DNA of 64,000 bases. Source: Spirochaetota bacterium. GTDB lineage: Bacteria; Spirochaetota; UBA4802; JAFGJZ01. Both the position numbers and the translations under genes were made by a program. The notes below the pieces were generated by a model that did no database searches, was not told the origin of the DNA, and saw only the letters and a list, made by a program, of their open reading frames with translations. This document shows positions 8,087-16,926 of this stretch, in pieces; the first letter of the stretch is position 1, and every line of letters begins with the position of its first letter. Location: contig JAKPJF010000182.1 in assembly GCA_029554345.1 (NCBI GenBank), positions 1 to 64,000 on the forward strand, read 5' to 3'.

Positions 8087-9210
8087 GAGAAGGTTTTATT
8101 ATATTCTTTTCTTTTGCGCTTTTGGTATGGATCGGAGTAAATATTTATCTATATAATTCTCTGAAGCATTTTTTCTGCAGTGATGTTTCACGTAAAATAT
8201 TCCTTGCTGTTTATATTTTTCTTTCAATGTCGTTTGTGCTCGGAAGATTTCTTGAAAAATATTCATATACTGCGTCAGTTGTTCCGATTACAGCGGGTTC
8301 TGTTTTTTTTGCGTTTGTTTTGTATGCATTTATAGGTGCAGCCGCAATAGATTCGCTAAATCTGATTTTTAAATTATCAGGCCGGGGCATTCTCTGTCCG
8401 ATAAAAATTAAGGCTGTTGCTGTTGTTATATTCTCAACTGCAGTATGTACAGCAGGTTTTATTAACTCTTTTAATTTCGCTGTCAGGGAACTCGTTATTT
8501 ATACTGAAAAAAACATTTCTGCTGATGAATTTAAAATTGCTTACGCTTCGGATCTTCATCTCGGACATATTGTCGGAAAAAGAAAATTGTCATTTCTTGT
8601 AGAAAAATTTAATGAATTTTCTCCGGATACAGTAATTCTCGGCGGAGATACTATCGACGAGGATATTGAACCTGTTAGAAGAAAACGACTTAACAGAAAA
8701 CTTTCGCAAATAAAGTCGCGTTATGGAACATTTGCGGTTCTTGGTAATCATGAGTATATCGGCGGAGTCGATGAGGCTCGCGAATATCTTAATTCCAACG
8801 GGATAAAACTTCTTGAGGATTCAATGGTTGCGCTTCCGGAAGGTGTCGTAATTGCAGGAAGAGATGACCTGATGAGAAATTCTTATACGGGTTCCAAGCG
8901 TAAAAGTATTTCTGATATTATCACTGTGCCTCAGCCTGATAAATTTACGATTCTTGTTGATCATCAGCCGAAAAATCTTGATGAAGCTGAAAAACATGCA
9001 ATTGATCTTCAGCTTTCAGGTCATACGCATCATGGTCAGATGTTTCCATTCAATTTTATAACCAGCGCGATTTATGAAGTCAGCACCGGATATGTGAAAC
9101 GCGGAAAAACTTCATACTATGTTTCATCCGGATTCGGCACATGGGGTCCTCCTGTAAGGTTATTCCGCAGACCTGAAATAGTTTTAATAAGGATTATCCC
9201 TAAAAAGTAA
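8083..9210 (+). CDS. Membrane-anchored metallophosphoesterase
   Basis: 375 residues. The first 140 contain about four membrane helices; the rest is a calcineurin-like phosphoesterase. Metal-site motifs appear in order: YASDLHLGH (D-x-H), GGDTID (GD), GNHEY (GNH), LVDHQPKN, and SGHTHHGQMFPF (GHxH). This is the YkuE/YaeI-like arrangement; relatives act on lipid-linked phosphates such as UDP-diacylglucosamine or on other phosphodiesters, but the substrate here cannot be read from sequence. The active site would lie on one face of the membrane after the last helix. Part of the ABC operon by overlap at both ends. Confidence 0.9.
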   Translation: MREGFIIFFSFALLVWIGVNIYLYNSLKHFFCSDVSRKIFLAVYIFLSMSFVLGRFLEKYSYTASVVPITAGSVFFAFVLYAFIGAAAIDSLNLIFKLSGRGILCPIKIKAVAVVIFSTAVCTAGFINSFNFAVRELVIYTEKNISADEFKIAYASDLHLGHIVGKRKLSFLVEKFNEFSPDTVILGGDTIDEDIEPVRRKRLNRKLSQIKSRYGTFAVLGNHEYIGGVDEAREYLNSNGIKLLEDSMVALPEGVVIAGRDDLMRNSYTGSKRKSISDIITVPQPDKFTILVDHQPKNLDEAEKHAIDLQLSGHTHHGQMFPFNFITSAIYEVSTGYVKRGKTSYYVSSGFGTWGPPVRLFRRPEIVLIRIIPKK

Positions 9211-10139
9211 TGAACGTTTTTTATTCAATAGAAGAAGCCCGGGGGAAATTCGATCGTACTGTTTGTGCCGTTGGAAATTTTGACGGCGTCCACCTCGGTC
9301 ATACCGGTATTTTCAAAAAAATGAAAGAAGAATCTGATAAACGAGGTGCGGAGACTCTGATTATCACATTCAAAAGTCACCCCCGCTCTTCGCTGTATCC
9401 TTCAGAGAGTATTAAGATGCTGACTCTTGAAGATGAAAAAATAAACGCTATTCTTTCCTGCGGAATTGATAATGTTCTTATCATGGATTTTTCAAAAGAA
9501 ACATCACAGATGTCACCCGGATATTTCATCAACAATATACTTATTCCTTCATTTAATGTAGTAGCCATAATCGCCGGATATGATCATGCCCTTGGCAAAA
9601 ACCGTGAAGGTAATATCGATCATATAAAAAATATTACTCATGGTAAACTTGATGTTATTGAAGTTCAGCCTTTTTCTATCGGAGGTCATCCCGTTTCTTC
9701 TTCAAAAATACGATCATTTATAACAGACGGAGAAATTGAGTCAGCTTCCAAGTTTCTCGGAAGGAACTATTCGATGTCCGGAAAAATTATTAAAGGTTTC
9801 GGCCGCGGACGTCAAATCGGTTTTCCGACTGCAAATCTTTCAATAGATGATTCTAAGATCATTCCGCTTGATGGAGTTTACGCCGTTTATGCCGGTTATA
9901 ACGGTAGAACCTATAAAGCAGTATTAAATATTGGAAGCAATCCGACTTTCGGAAATCAAAGCAGAACAATTGAACTGCACATATTAAAATTTTCAAAAGA
10001 TATTTATGATGAAGTTATTTCCGTTCATTTTGTTTCGCGAATACGCGCAGAAATTAAATTTTCATCAGTTGACGCTCTGATAACTCAGATAAATGATGAC
10101 ATAGCAAAAGCCGTTGAACTTCTTTCGGAGGAAAATTGA
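9210..10139 (+). CDS. ribF: Bifunctional riboflavin kinase / FAD synthetase
   Basis: 309 residues, the usual RibF length. The N-terminal FAD synthetase shows the nucleotidyltransferase motif GNFDGVHLGH at about 22-31 and SSSKIRSF (the ISSTxIR-like motif); the C-terminal riboflavin kinase begins GRGRQIGFPTANL with the PTAN motif. It phosphorylates riboflavin to FMN and adenylylates FMN to FAD in the cytoplasm. Start ATG overlaps the previous stop (TAATG) and the stop overlaps the next start (TGATG). Confidence 0.95.
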   Translation: MNVFYSIEEARGKFDRTVCAVGNFDGVHLGHTGIFKKMKEESDKRGAETLIITFKSHPRSSLYPSESIKMLTLEDEKINAILSCGIDNVLIMDFSKETSQMSPGYFINNILIPSFNVVAIIAGYDHALGKNREGNIDHIKNITHGKLDVIEVQPFSIGGHPVSSSKIRSFITDGEIESASKFLGRNYSMSGKIIKGFGRGRQIGFPTANLSIDDSKIIPLDGVYAVYAGYNGRTYKAVLNIGSNPTFGNQSRTIELHILKFSKDIYDEVISVHFVSRIRAEIKFSSVDALITQINDDIAKAVELLSEEN

Positions 10140-12697
10140 TGAAGAGACTGTTTGTTTTATCCGCGATCGCCTTTATTCCGGTATATGCCGCGGCATTTCC
10201 ATTCAGTTCTGCAGAATCCGCCGGAAGAGGAGGAATATATTCTTCTGAATATAAGGACATCCTGCAGAATCCGTCACTTGCCGGAATGAATAAAGAATAT
10301 TCGATTGATGCAGAGTATCTTTATACAGAAAATTACTCATCTCCTTTTATTACGCTTTCAATTCCCTTTGCTTGGGGTGTCTGGGGAAATTCTTTCAGAT
10401 ACTTGTCGGGAGATGCTGATAAAAGTATGTTATTCTCCACGGCATTGAGCAGAGAAATATATCCATTTTTTAATCTCGGTATTTCATTTGACTACATGAA
10501 AGTGTCGGAGCCTTCAAATAATTATTTTGCCGGCGGATCTTTCGGCTTTTCTTATTTTCCGGCTGTTTATTTCCGCACTTCAAGTAATTTCGGATTTATT
10601 GAACCTCAGTTTTCGGCTTCCTTGCGTACAGGTTATGCTTCAGGTGATGATAAGAAAGAATATGATTTAACAAGCTATAACGGCGTATTTGCTTTTTCTT
10701 TTTATAAAGATTCTGTTTCAAAATTTTCTTTATACCAGAAGGCAGAATATTTAAAAACAGAAAAAACACTGCCTCTTTCAAGCGGATTAGAATATAATTT
10801 TAAAAATTATTTTTCAATAAGGACAGGATTGCTTTTTGAAGATAAGTTCAAGTATTCAGGATGGAGTACCGGAGCCGGAATAGATGCCGGAATTGTTAAA
10901 GGCGATTATGCTTTTTCTAAAACTGATCAGAAAAGTCACTATATTTCCTTATCTCTTAACATTGCGAGTGTAGATGTTAATCCGCCATTGGTAGAAATGA
11001 AAGCTCTTCCTGCTTTTATATCTCCGAATTATGACGGACAGAATGATTATTCAGTTATTTCACTATCAGTGTCGGACAGAAGTGAAATTAAGGGATGGAT
11101 TTTTCAAATTAATTCAGATGACGGCAAGCCGATAAAGGAATATAGATCTGATGACAGAAGTTTTGATGAAAAATTTTCTTTTGGGATTTTATTTAAACGG
11201 ATTTTCGGTTCTAAAGCTGTTCTAAAAATACCTCAGAATATACTTTGGGATGGATCCGATTTAAGCGGAGCCAAACTAAAAGACGGTGCTTATTCATACT
11301 CTTTTATTTGCTGGGATGAATTCGATAATTATTCAGAAAAAAAGACCGGTTACATAGTAATTGATAATCAGCCGCCGTCTATGGAATTAACTGCTGATAG
11401 TTATCTTTTTTCACCTAATGGTGACGGAAAAAAAGATAATGTAGCCATTGTGCAGAAAGTTACCGGCGATAATGCCGATGTCTGGAAGGGCTCGATAGTC
11501 GATTCTCTCGGAATCGAAATACGTTCTTTTTCATGGAATACATCATCTGTTCCGTCTGTTTTAAAATGGGATGGGAAAAATCAGAACGGCGAAGATGTTC
11601 CTGAAGGATTATATTCATATAAATTAAAAGCTTCCGATCTTTCGGGCAATTCATCTGTTAGGGAAATAAAAGAAATCACTTTAACAAGGGGATATGAAAC
11701 CGCGGATATTACTTCATCAATCAGATATTATTCTTATAACAGCGGTGTGCCTGTTCTTTTCAGCACTTTTCTTTCAAAAACTGCCGGTTTGCGAAAATGG
11801 AAAATTGCAGTCCTTTCCGATGGAGACAAAATTATTCGGACTTATGAGGGTGCGAATTCGCTTCCGGGCGGTGTTGAATGGGATGGTCTTGACAGTTTCG
11901 GTAAAAAAATTTCTGACGGAAAATATTATTATCTTTTCAGTGCGGAATTCGATAGCGGAAATACTCCGGTATCATTCAAAAAAGAAATCATCATAGATTC
12001 AAGTGCTCCTAAAATATCGCTTAAATGTGAACCTCTTCCGTTTTCTCCTGACGGAGACGGGGAAAATGATGTTTTGAAAATAATGCTTTCAGCTGATGAA
12101 TTTTCGGGTGTGGCTGAATGGTCAGTTTCAATTTATAATCCTACAGGAATTATGTTTAAGAAATTTTCCGGCAAAGAGAATGTCCCGTCAGAAATTATAT
12201 GGGACGGCAGAGGCGCTTCCGGAGAACTGGTTGAAAGTGCTGATGATTATTCAGCTGTTTTTACTGCAGTTGATAATGCCGGAAACATAGTATCTTCTAA
12301 ACCTCTAAAAATACCGGTTGATATTCTTGTTGTTGTAACAGAAAGGGGTCTTAAAATTAAAATCAGCAGTATCGAGTTTGCTTTCGGTTCCGATAAACTG
12401 AATCAAAAAGGATGGCAGATTCTAAGCCGGGTATCGGATATTCTTAAGAAGTATTCTTTGTATTCTGTAGTCATTGAAGGGCATACAGATGATGTCGGTG
12501 ATGATAATTTTAATCTTAAACTTTCTGAAATGCGTGCTAAAGTTGTTTATGATTATCTTATATCTGAAGGCGTTTCGCAGGAAAGATTATCTTTTAGAGG
12601 TATGGGCGAAACGATGCCTTATCTGCCGAATAAAGATGAAGAGGCAAGAAGGAAAAACAGACGAGTTGAATTCCTTCTTGAAAAGAAAAGGGAGTAA
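10139..12697 (+). CDS. Large OmpA-family protein with FlgD/gliding-type Ig repeats
   Basis: 852 residues from ATG 10139 (GGAGG 7 bases upstream). Signal peptide about 1-20, then an N-terminal beta-rich region of about 270 residues resembling PorV/OMP-like barrels (alternating aromatic strands, ending SHYISLSLNIASV). Three repeats follow, each starting SPNYDGQND, SPNGDGKKD or SPDGDGEND and ending in a W-D-G-x-x-x-G-x-x-x-x-D-G-x-Y motif (FlgD-like Ig / gliding C-terminal type). The last 110 residues are an OmpA peptidoglycan-binding domain (FGSDKLNQKGWQILSRV, IEGHTDD, SEMRAKVVYDYL, RRKNRRVEFLL). It probably links outer membrane and cell wall. Last gene of the ABC operon. Confidence 0.88.
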   Translation: MKRLFVLSAIAFIPVYAAAFPFSSAESAGRGGIYSSEYKDILQNPSLAGMNKEYSIDAEYLYTENYSSPFITLSIPFAWGVWGNSFRYLSGDADKSMLFSTALSREIYPFFNLGISFDYMKVSEPSNNYFAGGSFGFSYFPAVYFRTSSNFGFIEPQFSASLRTGYASGDDKKEYDLTSYNGVFAFSFYKDSVSKFSLYQKAEYLKTEKTLPLSSGLEYNFKNYFSIRTGLLFEDKFKYSGWSTGAGIDAGIVKGDYAFSKTDQKSHYISLSLNIASVDVNPPLVEMKALPAFISPNYDGQNDYSVISLSVSDRSEIKGWIFQINSDDGKPIKEYRSDDRSFDEKFSFGILFKRIFGSKAVLKIPQNILWDGSDLSGAKLKDGAYSYSFICWDEFDNYSEKKTGYIVIDNQPPSMELTADSYLFSPNGDGKKDNVAIVQKVTGDNADVWKGSIVDSLGIEIRSFSWNTSSVPSVLKWDGKNQNGEDVPEGLYSYKLKASDLSGNSSVREIKEITLTRGYETADITSSIRYYSYNSGVPVLFSTFLSKTAGLRKWKIAVLSDGDKIIRTYEGANSLPGGVEWDGLDSFGKKISDGKYYYLFSAEFDSGNTPVSFKKEIIIDSSAPKISLKCEPLPFSPDGDGENDVLKIMLSADEFSGVAEWSVSIYNPTGIMFKKFSGKENVPSEIIWDGRGASGELVESADDYSAVFTAVDNAGNIVSSKPLKIPVDILVVVTERGLKIKISSIEFAFGSDKLNQKGWQILSRVSDILKKYSLYSVVIEGHTDDVGDDNFNLKLSEMRAKVVYDYLISEGVSQERLSFRGMGETMPYLPNKDEEARRKNRRVEFLLEKKRE

Positions 12698-12710
12698 TTA
12701 TTCTCCCTTT
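12687..12710. terminator. Shared terminator for convergent genes
   Basis: AAAGGGAG (12687-12694) and CTCCCTTT (12703-12710) pair around an 8-base loop, with A-rich and T-rich flanks. It overlaps the end of the OmpA-family gene and the end of the small minus-strand gene, so it can stop transcription from both sides. Confidence 0.7.
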
Positions 12711-12838
12711 ATTACATTTGAATCAACATATTTATCAAATTCTTCTTTTGACATCTTATCTTCATAAAGCGGCCAAAGGCTGTTTTTTAGATCGTCAATA
12801 GAAGAGAATTTTGCGCCGTCAAGTTTGAAAGTGGACAT
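12698..12838 (-). CDS. 46-residue acidic small protein
   Basis: Minus-strand frame from ATG (12838) to TAA (12698), preceded by CCGGAGGGATTTCT, a strong ribosome binding site 6 bases away. It encodes 46 residues beginning MSTFKLDGAKFSSIDDLKNS and continuing LWPLYEDKMSKEEFDKYVDS. No family recognised; the arrangement (a beta-hairpin start, then acidic helices with ED, EEFDKY) is like a small soluble helical protein. It is convergent with the OmpA gene and shares its terminator. The good binding site and balanced composition argue that it is real. Confidence 0.6.
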   Translation of the reverse strand: MSTFKLDGAKFSSIDDLKNSLWPLYEDKMSKEEFDKYVDSNVIKGE

Positions 12839-12969
12839 AGAAATCCCTCCGGTATATACTTAACCATTTATTTTTCGAGTTGCATACCCGTCAATAAAAA
12901 ACCCTGAAAAATAAAATTATTGCACAAAAAACAAGGATGAGTAATTTGACTGAAACTCGGAGTTATTAC

Positions 12970-13449
12970 ATGAATAATTTTTTGAATCTTTTGAGAGAAA
13001 TAGTTCGTTTTGCACTGGATGCATGTATTTTCTTTCTTGGCCTAGCCAAGCATCTTTTTTTTGCAGCAAAGGAATGGTTTTTATATATTCCGGTATCAGA
13101 AAAAATTATTGTTTTAAATCTTATTCCGTCTTTTTTTGCCGCATCGATGGATTCTGCTTCATTTATAATAGCAGATTTTGAAAAGGGAGTCACTAATCCT
13201 TATGCAGCATATCTTGTTGGAATCGCTCTTTTTATGATAATTTCTTCATTCTACAGAAATAAATTTACTTTTGCAGGCAGAATAATTTTTAATGCCGTTT
13301 ACCTGATTGCATTTGTTTATCTCAATATAAGCGGAACAATAACAAAACCTGAGAATTTTGAGTATTCGGTTTTCTTCTATTTTAATTATTTTGTTGCGTT
13401 ATTGAATATCGCCGGTGCTCTGCTTTCCCGATTCGTTTATTACAGATAG
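12970..13449 (+). CDS. Four-TM membrane protein of unknown function
   Basis: 159 residues from ATG 12970, preferred because GGAG (12959-12962) is 7 bases upstream; the upstream ATG at 12937 has AAGG directly touching it, too close to serve. Four hydrophobic stretches are visible (LDACIFFLGLAKHLFFAA, IIVLNLIPSFFAASMDSASFIIA, YLVGIALFMIISSFY, IIFNAVYLIAFVYLNI) plus a fifth near the end (FVALLNIAGALLSRF). No family recognised. It stands alone between the small protein and the hybrid kinase. Confidence 0.65.
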   Translation: MNNFLNLLREIVRFALDACIFFLGLAKHLFFAAKEWFLYIPVSEKIIVLNLIPSFFAASMDSASFIIADFEKGVTNPYAAYLVGIALFMIISSFYRNKFTFAGRIIFNAVYLIAFVYLNISGTITKPENFEYSVFFYFNYFVALLNIAGALLSRFVYYR

Positions 13450-13472
13450 CATATCAAAAAATATTTTATTTG

Positions 13473-13495
13473 ATGCGGTACATCACGTGCCGCAT
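13473..13495 (+). terminator. Possible weak terminator or hairpin
   Basis: ATGCGG (13473-13478) pairs with CCGCAT (13490-13495), extended by one wobble and one A-T pair. There is no T-run after it, so termination would be inefficient or factor-dependent. Confidence 0.35.
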
Positions 13496-13553
13496 TCTAC
13501 TAACTGTAAAATAAAAAACTTTATTTATTTAATTCGGTGAATTATAATGCATT

Positions 13554-15071
13554 ATGATGAATTTTACCGAAAATGATTTTGTCGATGGGCACTTCACTGA
13601 AATGCTTCCTTATCCGGTATATTTAAAAAATCTTACCGGTGAAGTTATGTATACTAACAGAAAATTTTTGGAATTTTTTCATGTTCCTGAAAATGTCAGC
13701 ATGGTCGGAAAAAAAATAATAGATTTGTATTCCGGCACGGATTTCAGCCTTCATGAATACTATGATAAAGAACTCCTCGATTCTGACAATGATGAAATAG
13801 AGTATACCGCTAATTTTGAGATTGAAAAAAAAGGGATTCGTGATATCAGGATAAATAAGTCTAAAATTTATAAAAATAAAAAACTGTATGCGATTCTATG
13901 TGTTTTTTCTGATGTAACAGATATAATGTCTTTGGAAAAGAAGCTTGCTGCTTCATTAGCTGAAGTTTCGAAACTTTCCGAAAAACGGAAAAATTTTGCA
14001 TCATTCTTAAGTCATGAACTTAAGAATTCTCTGGGTTCTATTGCAATAATTTCCGATAACGCGCTGATGACAGAAAGCGATTTGATCAGAACTGATAATC
14101 TGATAAGCATACGTCAGATTGTTGAATATATGAATACTCTTGTCAGTGAAGTTTTAATTTTATCCAGAGAGGAAGAAGGCCGTGTTTATATTAAGTATGA
14201 AGATACGAGCATAGATGCGATACTTTCTTTTATCCGGGACATGTTTTCTTATCAGATTGAAAGCTTGGGTTTGAAATTTGAGATAATCAACGAATTAAGT
14301 ATTAAGTATTTCAAATCAGATCCGTCCAAGATTAAACAGGTGCTGATAAATCTCATTGGGAATTCTCTTAAGTATACCGAAAGAGGTTCCATTATACTTA
14401 AAATAAATGAGAATTTATCAGAAAATAAAATTATATTTTCTGTTGCAGACACCGGAATGGGAATTCCTGATGATAAAACTGATAAAATATTTGAGCCATT
14501 TTATACAATAGTTAATAACAGAAAAAGAAGTTTTGGAACCGGTATCGGTCTGGCAGTTTGCGCGAATACTGCAAAGGTTTTAGGCGGCAGTATTAATTGC
14601 AAAAGCAGTTACGGTTCAGGATCGGAATTTATATTTGAAATTCCTTATATGCCGTCTTCTAAAGTTCCGGACGAAATCAAGAAAACATTTTCAAGAAAAG
14701 TTCTCACCATACTTCTTCTCGATGATTCTCCGATTAATATTTATATGGAAAAAATGATTCTTGAAAAACTCGGTCACAGGGTTTTTGCCGCGAATTCCGC
14801 TGAAGAAGGTTTGATAATTATTGATAAAGAAAATATCGACTGCATAATAACTGATATAAACATGCCTGATATGAGCGGTATTGAATTTGCTGAGAATCTG
14901 CGTACAGGCAAACACAAAAATAAATGTCTTATCGGATTAAGCGGATACGACAGGGATGAATATTATCATCATGTAGAATCAGGTTTGTTTGATGATATTA
15001 TAACAAAGCCTATGAAAATTGAAACTATCAATGAAATTATTCATAATGCTCACTCTAAAATATTTTCTTGA
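13554..15071 (+). CDS. Soluble PAS hybrid histidine kinase with receiver
   Basis: 505 residues and no membrane segment. A PAS domain (about 15-125; LPYPVYLKNLTGEVMYTN) feeds a HisKA domain with the phospho-acceptor His154 in SHELKNSLGSIAII. The HATPase domain has N-box INLIGNSLKYTERG (His/Asn-type), G1 DTGMGIPDD and G2 GTGIGLAV. A C-terminal receiver has the acidic pair (LLDDSP), phospho-acceptor Asp434 (TDINMPDMSG) and Lys in TKPMK. So signal input is cytoplasmic and phosphate passes internally from His to Asp. No output domain is attached; a phosphotransfer protein or the downstream che genes could be partners, but nothing here shows this. Confidence 0.9.
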   Translation: MMNFTENDFVDGHFTEMLPYPVYLKNLTGEVMYTNRKFLEFFHVPENVSMVGKKIIDLYSGTDFSLHEYYDKELLDSDNDEIEYTANFEIEKKGIRDIRINKSKIYKNKKLYAILCVFSDVTDIMSLEKKLAASLAEVSKLSEKRKNFASFLSHELKNSLGSIAIISDNALMTESDLIRTDNLISIRQIVEYMNTLVSEVLILSREEEGRVYIKYEDTSIDAILSFIRDMFSYQIESLGLKFEIINELSIKYFKSDPSKIKQVLINLIGNSLKYTERGSIILKINENLSENKIIFSVADTGMGIPDDKTDKIFEPFYTIVNNRKRSFGTGIGLAVCANTAKVLGGSINCKSSYGSGSEFIFEIPYMPSSKVPDEIKKTFSRKVLTILLLDDSPINIYMEKMILEKLGHRVFAANSAEEGLIIIDKENIDCIITDINMPDMSGIEFAENLRTGKHKNKCLIGLSGYDRDEYYHHVESGLFDDIITKPMKIETINEIIHNAHSKIFS

Positions 15072-15161
15072 ATTAAACACTCTAAGGTGAGTATACTTTT
15101 AACAGAATTTGAATAGTATAACTACATTTTAAATATCAGCTTTTTGCCGGAGGAGGTAATG

Positions 15162-16907
15162 ATGAAATGGTTTAATAATCTCGGGGTTTCGTTCAAGGTT
15201 TTAATCTGCTGTCTGGTATTTCTTTCTATCATATCAGTGCTTGCGGTTCAGTCGTATATGAATTCCAAGGCTGCATCAGAACATTTTAAGACATTCTACG
15301 ATACACGATTTGATACAGTAAAAGAACTTAATATTAATATGAAGAATATTTTACAGCGCCGTATCAATATGATTCAAATTGTTGATGCATTAAAGGTAAA
15401 AAATGATGCCGAGGTAAAAGCCCGTGTTGAAGATTCTGAAAAGCTTGGAGCAACTAATGAAAAAATATGGACTAAGTATATTGAATCGAGCATGAGCGAT
15501 GAAGAGAAAAAACTGGCAATGGATTACAGAGCTGATGTGGATGCCGCTTTGGATTCTGCAAAAAAATTCTACGCGGCAGTTGACAATAAAGATATACTTG
15601 AAGCCGAAAAACAGTTTGATATCTGGACAGATTATTATCGGAAGTTCCGTGATAAAATGGAAGTTCTGATTGAATATCAGGCAAAGCAGGCTCATTTAAT
15701 TCTTGAAGAACAGAATCATGAATCTGAACAGACATCCCGGATTATACTGATTGCATGGGTAGTATCAGTTTTGGTCGGTATTATTATAACAATTCTTCTT
15801 GCATATTCCGTAAAGAAACCGGTTCAGAAAGGTCTTATTTTCGCGCAGAAGCTTTCAGATGGTGATTTTAGAGAAAGAATTGAACTTGATCAAAAAGACG
15901 AGCTTGGAGTTCTTGCCAAAGCGTTAAATAAAACCGCTGATAATCTTGAGAAACTAATCGCGGATATTATTACCGCAGCGCAGAATCTTACTCAGGCTGT
16001 TAATGAAATATCGAGCGGAAATCAGAACCTTTCACAGCGAACAAGTGAACAGGCATCAAGTCTTGAAGAAATTGCTTCTACTATTGAAGAAACAACAGCA
16101 ACGATAAATCAGAATGCGGATAATTCAACACAGGCGGATAAACTTTCAAAAACAACAACAACTGAAGCGGAAGACGGAGGTCGTGTTGTTTATGAAGCTG
16201 TAGCGGCGATTAATGATATCAGTGAATCAAGTAAAAAAATTGAAGATATAATTAATGTAATAAATGAAATATCATTTCAGACAAATCTTCTTGCTCTTAA
16301 TGCGGCAGTTGAAGCTGCAAGAGCCGGAGAGCAGGGTCGCGGTTTTGCTGTAGTTGCAGGTGAAGTGCGAAATCTCGCTCAGAGATCAGGTACAGCGGCG
16401 AAAGAAATTGCTGAACTGATTAAAGATTCAAGAAATAAGGTTTCTAAAGGAACCGAGCTTGCTAATAAGAGCGGTGAAGCTTTGAAGATGATTGTCGAAA
16501 GCGTCAGAAGCGTCGGCAAATATGTCAGTGAAATAGCTGCGGCAAGTGAAGAGCAAAGACAGGGTGTAAGTCAGATAAATGTTGCCGTTGAAGAACTTGA
16601 TTCGATGACTCAGCAGAATGCAGGGCTTGTTGAAGAAACAGCTTCAGCATCGGAAGAAATGGCAAATCAGGCTCAGGAATTGCTGGCTATGATGGAAAAA
16701 TTCAAGATCAGAGATGAACTTAAGACTGAAACATATGCAGCAAAGCACAAGGAACTCCATCTCAAGTCTGCCCAGGCTAAAAAGACTGCGCCTGATGTAA
16801 AGAAAGATAAATCGCATGCTGATATATCAGACAAGAGAATGCAGGATAAAGCTCAGAAAGGAAGTATAGAAGAAATTCTTACAAACGAGGGATTTGAAGA
16901 GTTTTAA
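15162..16907 (+). CDS. Methyl-accepting chemotaxis protein
   Basis: 581 residues from ATG 15162, five bases after AGGAGG (15151-15156). TM1 is about 12-31, the periplasmic sensor about 32-192 is a helical four-helix-bundle type (4HB_MCP-like), TM2 about 193-214, HAMP 216-270, then the coiled-coil signalling domain with the universal hairpin tip [20 protein letters not shown] and [19 protein letters not shown]. The C-terminus is a flexible Lys/Asp-rich tail ending GFEEF, which fits the aromatic-acidic-x-aromatic pentapeptide that tethers CheR and CheB in other bacteria. First gene of the che operon; signals to the CheA encoded 20 bases downstream. Confidence 0.95.
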   Translation: MKWFNNLGVSFKVLICCLVFLSIISVLAVQSYMNSKAASEHFKTFYDTRFDTVKELNINMKNILQRRINMIQIVDALKVKNDAEVKARVEDSEKLGATNEKIWTKYIESSMSDEEKKLAMDYRADVDAALDSAKKFYAAVDNKDILEAEKQFDIWTDYYRKFRDKMEVLIEYQAKQAHLILEEQNHESEQTSRIILIAWVVSVLVGIIITILLAYSVKKPVQKGLIFAQKLSDGDFRERIELDQKDELGVLAKALNKTADNLEKLIADIITAAQNLTQAVNEISSGNQNLSQRTSEQASSLEEIASTIEETTATINQNADNSTQADKLSKTTTTEAEDGGRVVYEAVAAINDISESSKKIEDIINVINEISFQTNLLALNAAVEAARAGEQGRGFAVVAGEVRNLAQRSGTAAKEIAELIKDSRNKVSKGTELANKSGEALKMIVESVRSVGKYVSEIAAASEEQRQGVSQINVAVEELDSMTQQNAGLVEETASASEEMANQAQELLAMMEKFKIRDELKTETYAAKHKELHLKSAQAKKTAPDVKKDKSHADISDKRMQDKAQKGSIEEILTNEGFEEF

Positions 16908-16926
16908 ATATTTTTGGGAGTGAGTT

